This document shows, in pieces, positions 14,799-18,396 of a stretch of 18,396 bases of DNA; the first letter of the stretch is position 1, and every line of letters starts with the position of its first letter. The position numbers were made by a program, and so were the translations under genes. The DNA is taken from positions 1-18,396 of the forward strand of contig DAPQ01000061.1 of NCBI GenBank assembly GCA_002502175.1, in the 5' to 3' direction. A model generated the notes under the pieces. It searched no databases. It was not told the DNA's origin and worked only from the letters and a program-made list of their open reading frames with translations. The DNA is from Euryarchaeota archaeon UBA19. GTDB lineage: Archaea; Thermoplasmatota; Poseidoniia; Poseidoniales; Thalassarchaeaceae.

Positions 14799-14813
14799 TC
14801 CTTAGGGTCGACC

Positions 14814-15788
14814 ATGCGGAGCGGTGCCATTGGCCTGACCATGTTGTTGCTTATGGCCAGTATTGCTGGCTGTGCAGGACTAACTGACTCAGGTGGAAGT
14901 GGAGGGTCAGATCACACAATTGATGTGCCGACTTGGCACATTGGAGATTGGTGGTTATACACATTCTCTACACCAGAATACACCGATGATACTGCCCGAC
15001 TGGTAGTTGCCTCGGATAGCGAAGAAGATGGAACTGCCTACATGTTGGCAATCTCATCTATAGGAGAGGCAAGAAGACACGCTGTTCTCAACCATAACCC
15101 ATTCCTCGGCAGAATAACACACGACAATCTAAGCGCCTACGAAAATGGAATGCCTCAGCCTGTTTTGACCTTCCCAATTTCAGAAGGGGATTCTTGGGCA
15201 TTTTCACTATTCACTAACGATTGGACTGCTACTGCCCTAGATGTAGGTAAGAACCATGCAACAATGTCTGCACAAGCTTCTGATGGCGCTAGACTCGACT
15301 ACACCTTCAACACAGAAATTGGTTTCTTCTCGTCATTTATCTGGACCGATTCCGAAGGGATTGAGCAGTTACGAATGATGCTAGCAACAAATGGACACAC
15401 AGAAGATGGCGAAGGTCATGATGGCGAGGTCTTCTTCATTCGTGGAGGGGACCTGTACTCCGAAACTTGGGAAAATGCTGGTACTGATTTTGAGATACGA
15501 GATACATTCCTCGTAAGTGACCATCCTAGCGATGGAGAGTGGGATGAAATGGTGTACTACCTAGACGCAGCCTGTGGAAGTGGGAGTTCAAGCATCAGCC
15601 TGACACTTAGAGACCACACATCGGTATCCGCCCTTCAACGAACTTGGGGCCCGGGTGCAGAAGAATACGGTACATTGGGAACTATTCCCTACCCAAGTGA
15701 GGAATATACGCTTACCTTGACCTTTACCGGCGATTCTGATCTTCGACTAATTATCGCCGGTGCAATTACCTTTTCTTGGACACTCTGA
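14814..15788 (+). CDS. Lipoprotein sharing a domain with the PKD-repeat protein
   Basis: 324 residues from ATG 14814. The N-terminus is a lipoprotein signal: basic start, hydrophobic stretch LTMLLLMAS and lipobox SIAGC with Cys20, followed by a Gly/Ser-rich linker (23-35). The mature part begins IDVPTWHIGDWWLYTF (36-51) and has FPISEGDSW (120-128). Both motifs recur in the PKD-repeat protein at 2331. The rest looks like beta-rich secreted sequence, with two late cysteines not obvious. No enzyme signature is seen. The protein is probably anchored on the outer face of the membrane. Starting at TTG 14742 would run the frame through the hairpins and hppA's end with no signal at the N-terminus, so I reject it. 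The hydrolase gene follows ten bases later with its SD overlapping this stop. Confidence 0.72.
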   Translation: MRSGAIGLTMLLLMASIAGCAGLTDSGGSGGSDHTIDVPTWHIGDWWLYTFSTPEYTDDTARLVVASDSEEDGTAYMLAISSIGEARRHAVLNHNPFLGRITHDNLSAYENGMPQPVLTFPISEGDSWAFSLFTNDWTATALDVGKNHATMSAQASDGARLDYTFNTEIGFFSSFIWTDSEGIEQLRMMLATNGHTEDGEGHDGEVFFIRGGDLYSETWENAGTDFEIRDTFLVSDHPSDGEWDEMVYYLDAACGSGSSSISLTLRDHTSVSALQRTWGPGAEEYGTLGTIPYPSEEYTLTLTFTGDSDLRLIIAGAITFSWTL

Positions 15789-15792
15789 GGTG
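15787..15792 (+). promoter_or_regulatory. Shine-Dalgarno GAGGTG of the hydrolase gene
   Basis: GAGGTG five bases before ATG 15798 overlaps the TGA stop of the lipoprotein gene, so terminating ribosomes could re-initiate. This links the two genes in one operon. Confidence 0.6.
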
Positions 15793-15797
15793 TCGAA

Positions 15798-16391
15798 ATG
15801 ACCTCTGGAACTCTCGTCATGCTACATGGTATGACTGGAACTTCAGAGAAAATGCAACCACTTGCAGATATGTTGGCGCCTAATGGTTGGAATGTAATCT
15901 GTCCGCAAGCAGAAATTGAACATCCGACTAGGGGTGGGTTTGCTTGGTGGTTACGCGCTGAAGATCCAACTCTACCATTGGACTCAGAATCTCAAAAGCA
16001 AGTCGAGGATTCGATGCGGAGGGTGATTCGAGAGATTCCAAATGGGCCTGTGATTATCGGAGGGTTTTCTCAGGGTGGAGCGATTGCTTCTGCGCTTTTG
16101 GAAACAGATTTACATGAGAGAATAGTTGGTCTTGTTCTAATTGGAACAAAGACCGTAAGGCCAGATTTTTTGACAGAATCACTTCCCTTTCTTAAGCCAA
16201 GAGAAGTTGTTTGGATGCATGGAATAAAGGATCATCTTGTGCCTCTAGAAGTAGCTATAGAACACGCGGAAATCTATGAATCCGCTGGATGGCCAGTTAC
16301 TCGCCTTGAGCATGAAAAAGGCCACATGGTTAATTTGAACCAGTTAGATGAACTGAAAAATTCAATTCAAAGAATGGCTGATTCGATTTAG
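15798..16391 (+). CDS. Small alpha/beta hydrolase, carboxylesterase/phospholipase type
   Basis: 197 residues, the size of the compact carboxylesterase family (PF02230-like). Triad: Ser91 in the nucleophile elbow GGFSQGG, Asp145 in MHGIKDHLVP and His176 in EKGHMVN. The oxyanion region is LVMLHGMTGTSEKM at the N-terminus. It should hydrolyse small carboxylic esters, thioesters or lysolipids in the cytoplasm; the sequence has no export signal. The loop HPTRGGFAWW is where the family lines the substrate site. It sits ten bases after a lipoprotein gene with SD overlap, suggesting co-transcription, and it converges with the glutaredoxin gene five bases later. Confidence 0.86.
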   Translation: MTSGTLVMLHGMTGTSEKMQPLADMLAPNGWNVICPQAEIEHPTRGGFAWWLRAEDPTLPLDSESQKQVEDSMRRVIREIPNGPVIIGGFSQGGAIASALLETDLHERIVGLVLIGTKTVRPDFLTESLPFLKPREVVWMHGIKDHLVPLEVAIEHAEIYESAGWPVTRLEHEKGHMVNLNQLDELKNSIQRMADSI

Positions 16392-16396
16392 ACAAA

Positions 16397-16657
16397 TCAG
16401 CCAAGGTAATCCATCAAATGATCAGAGCCACCAATGAAGATTGGTTGTTCTCCTCTGACATCAAAGCAGACTGGAACGGTACGATGCCCTGTTGCATCGA
16501 CTACTTCCCATCGAAGGTCTCCTTCATGGTCGAAATTTACCTCTGTGAAAGTTAGGCCTTTTGCATCGAGGAAATTTTTCGCTCGTGTGCAGTAATAGCA
16601 CACTGTTTGTGAAAAAATCAGAAAATCCGTTTCACATGAATCAAGCCACTGTTGCAT
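16397..16657 (-). CDS. Glutaredoxin-like thiol oxidoreductase
   Basis: 86 residues from ATG 16657. The active site is a dithiol CxxC, VCYYCTRAKNFLDAKG, preceded by the strand DFLIFS. Then come VNFDHEG, the cis-proline motif TVPVCF and the substrate-binding GGSDHLMDYL near the C-terminus. This is the complete glutaredoxin fold at normal length. It would reduce protein or low-molecular-weight disulfides in the cytoplasm. The extended reading up to 16717 lies inside the permease gene in another frame and adds polar sequence with no match, so I use ATG 16657, which overlaps the permease 3' end by 17 bases. The pair is presumably one transcript. Confidence 0.88.
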   Translation of the reverse strand: MQQWLDSCETDFLIFSQTVCYYCTRAKNFLDAKGLTFTEVNFDHEGDLRWEVVDATGHRTVPVCFDVRGEQPIFIGGSDHLMDYLG

Positions 16658-18396
16658 GCTCGCCAAGCTCCGCACCCTCCATTGATTCTCCCTCGTCTGT
16701 CCACCATTCATCTTCATCTTCGTCGTCGTCTCCTAAACGACCTTCCAAGACTCGATCTGTTTCGTCCTCGTCAATGAAAATCAGCATTATTGCGGATATC
16801 ATTGTCAGAGCGGCGCCGACATAAATTGCCGATGAGTAATCGAAAATTTCTATCATTCTCTCAGTCAGTAAGTAAGCCGTCACTCCTGACAAATTGAACA
16901 ATGACATGTAAGCAGTAAATTGAGTTCCACCAACCTTGCTCCAAGTCAATCGCATAGATAGTGAGATTATGCAAATCCATGCAATGCCTGCAATGAATGC
17001 CTGAGCAATCAGGAATATTGTCATCACTGTGGTGTTAGTCCAAAGTGGTTCGAGCATTGCAAGTGATGCATTAGCCAATGCTAGCAGTAGGAAGCCAACC
17101 ATAGCAACTCTTCGTGTTCCGAACTTGTCCCCTAGAAGACCACCGAATATTTGACCAAACATTGCACCAAATACCACCACTCCACCGACAATAGCATTGT
17201 ACTTGGCCTGTGACCAACCAGCTTCGTTGATGAAAATGTCAATGACAATCGGTCCGACGAAGTAATACAATTCTGATAACAAACAGAGGAATATCAGTAA
17301 GAATGCCGACCTTACTGAGAAGGCTTTGACAAGATAGAACGACGTTCTGGCAACAGTAGTTCTCGTTCCCGTTGGTAAGACCAAGAATGGATTTGGAACT
17401 TTAGGCAACTCTTTCGCATCCTCTATTTGGTTCATTGATATTGAAATCCCCAATGTGACTAATCCAACTATGATGAAGAAGTAAGATGCAGGGTTTGTAA
17501 ATTCTCGAAGATCTGCTCCGAGACCCCAATCGATAGTAAATACATCAATTGCGAAGCCGATAAACCAAATCGAAAGACCCAATATTGCGCACAATGCAGG
17601 TATCGAAATTTTACTTTCCGACACAGCATAACCTACTGTTCTGGCTACACGGAAGTCTTCTTCATCCATCCATGGAGTCTCTTCATCCTCAACATCCTCG
17701 ACTTCTTCTGCATCTGAACTAACGATCTCAGCTTCAATTACACCAGCCTTCTTTGACCATGGGAATAATTGCACTCCCGGCTTTTCAATCATGGTTAGTG
17801 GGAACCATGCGACCATCAGCAGAAGCACCATTGAGGCTACTATAACTCCAATAATACCAATCTTAGTTACAAGTACTCCTAGTGCTGCACCACCAATAAT
17901 AATTCCAAGTCGCTTTGCAGCGAACATGAAACCATTCACCTTAGCAACTTCATCTGGTTGAAGAATCTCTACAGCTAGGGCATCAGTAGCAACATCTTGC
18001 AGTGAAGCAAAGATGTTGTGAATAAATAATACTCTAGTTACCAATTGAATTTCAGTATTCAAATCACCAATTGTTGCGTCAATAACCAACAAACCACCTA
18101 GGCTAACCGCCATACCGGTTTGGGCGAACAATACCCATTGTCGACGTGGACCGAATCTTTCGATAAATACAGCGTCGACAACTGGCCCCCAAATCCACTT
18201 GAATGTCCAAGGTAATGCTACAGTGGCGAATAGAATTGCGATATCCTTGACTTCGGTTCCATTTTCTACCAAGTAGGCTGCGAAAGCAACACTTGCAAAA
18301 CCCCAAGGTAATCCTTGAGCGAAGTAGAGAATACAGAGAGTAATCACTCTCCGTGTTTTATTTTCTGTAAGAGGCCCGCCTTTTCTCCATTCAGAC
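16641..18396 (-). CDS. AmpG/PAT-like MFS permease (5' end beyond window edge)
   Basis: At least 584 codons. The frame stays open to the right edge of the window (WRKGGPLTENKTRR precedes the GTG at 18347), so the true start probably lies outside. Residues from 18347 begin ITLCILYFAQGLPWGFASVA, then the loop PWTFKWIWGPVVDAVFIERF and RRQWVL. This is the pattern of the AmpG/PAT branch of the major facilitator superfamily (FSSGLP-like start, KFxWxPxxD). About 12 helices are visible in two halves. The central loop is long and acidic (EEVEDVEDEETPWMDEEDF) and the C-terminal tail is very acidic (GDDDEDEDEWWTDEGE). The AmpG branch imports muropeptides or acetyl-CoA-like compounds in other groups; the substrate here is unknown. 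The 3' end overlaps the glutaredoxin start by 17 bases. Confidence 0.8.
   Translation of the reverse strand, partial: SEWRKGGPLTENKTRRVITLCILYFAQGLPWGFASVAFAAYLVENGTEVKDIAILFATVALPWTFKWIWGPVVDAVFIERFGPRRQWVLFAQTGMAVSLGGLLVIDATIGDLNTEIQLVTRVLFIHNIFASLQDVATDALAVEILQPDEVAKVNGFMFAAKRLGIIIGGAALGVLVTKIGIIGVIVASMVLLLMVAWFPLTMIEKPGVQLFPWSKKAGVIEAEIVSSDAEEVEDVEDEETPWMDEEDFRVARTVGYAVSESKISIPALCAILGLSIWFIGFAIDVFTIDWGLGADLREFTNPASYFFIIVGLVTLGISISMNQIEDAKELPKVPNPFLVLPTGTRTTVARTSFYLVKAFSVRSAFLLIFLCLLSELYYFVGPIVIDIFINEAGWSQAKYNAIVGGVVVFGAMFGQIFGGLLGDKFGTRRVAMVGFLLLALANASLAMLEPLWTNTTVMTIFLIAQAFIAGIAWICIISLSMRLTWSKVGGTQFTAYMSLFNLSGVTAYLLTERMIEIFDYSSAIYVGAALTMISAIMLIFIDEDETDRVLEGRLGDDDEDEDEWWTDEGESMEGAELGEHATVA

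Noticed and set aside
14742..14813. TTG-initiated extension of the lipoprotein gene
   Set aside because: It would overlap hppA and run through the three hairpins, and it would place the lipoprotein signal 25 residues inside the protein.
16658..16717. N-terminal extension of the glutaredoxin
   Set aside because: Lies within the permease coding tail; the fold is complete from ATG 16657.
1..18396. Search for CRISPR repeats, tRNA/rRNA genes, transposases, integrases, toxin-antitoxin pairs and restriction genes
   Set aside because: Nothing with these features was seen; the region reads as core chromosome rather than a mobile island.

Overview
The window reads as archaeal chromosomal DNA, most likely from a planktonic marine Group II-type euryarchaeon (Candidatus Poseidoniales or a relative). 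It carries an archaeal TATA-binding protein, a mevalonate kinase for isoprenoid lipid synthesis, an archaeal-type SepF cell-division protein, a membrane pyrophosphatase, a PolX/endonuclease III repair cluster and a very large secreted-type PKD/Ig-like membrane protein. TBP has a TATA box at leaderless spacing, while several other genes have a GGTGAT-type Shine-Dalgarno. The lineage is inferred from gene content, not from a marker tree. Base composition looks even throughout. I saw no insertion sequence, integrase, CRISPR array, tRNA or rRNA.

Layout. Positions 1-377 (minus) hold the N-terminal membrane part of a heterodisulfide-reductase-like Fe-S oxidoreductase, cut by the window edge. Divergent from it are mevalonate kinase (505-1476), TBP (1564-2277) and a 1176-residue single-pass PKD-repeat protein (2331-5861), followed by SepF (5947-6414). 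A minus-strand pair, BCP-type peroxiredoxin then a flavin-reductase-domain protein, converges on SepF. A small two-helix membrane protein (7758-8090) faces a minus-strand repair operon: PolX, a tiny membrane protein and endonuclease III. Next come a three-helix membrane protein (10946-11344), a NifU-like Fe-S protein (11347-11640, minus) and a class I glutamine amidotransferase (11704-12603). Then comes hppA (12686-14749), a triple-hairpin spacer, a lipoprotein (14814-15788) and a small alpha/beta hydrolase (15798-16391). The window ends with a minus-strand AmpG-like MFS permease, open to the right edge, overlapped at its 3' end by a glutaredoxin-like gene.

Functional threads. There is DNA base-excision repair (PolX plus Nth), thiol redox (BCP, glutaredoxin, NifU-like), and cell-envelope and energy functions (PPase, PKD protein, lipoprotein, permease). 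The giant PKD protein and the lipoprotein 12 kb away share a bipartite N-terminal motif, VPxWxIGDxW followed by FPISxGxxW. Each also has unusual inverted repeats at or just before its start codon.

Most notable oddities: a TBP with an insertion of about 50 residues in its second repeat; a PolX in which the third catalytic Asp of the polymerase site reads as Gln and an insert precedes it; an endonuclease III with three rather than four cluster cysteines; a 9-bp hairpin containing part of the start codon of the PKD gene; and three back-to-back inverted repeats between hppA and the lipoprotein gene. No stretch without a gene exceeds about 130 bases.
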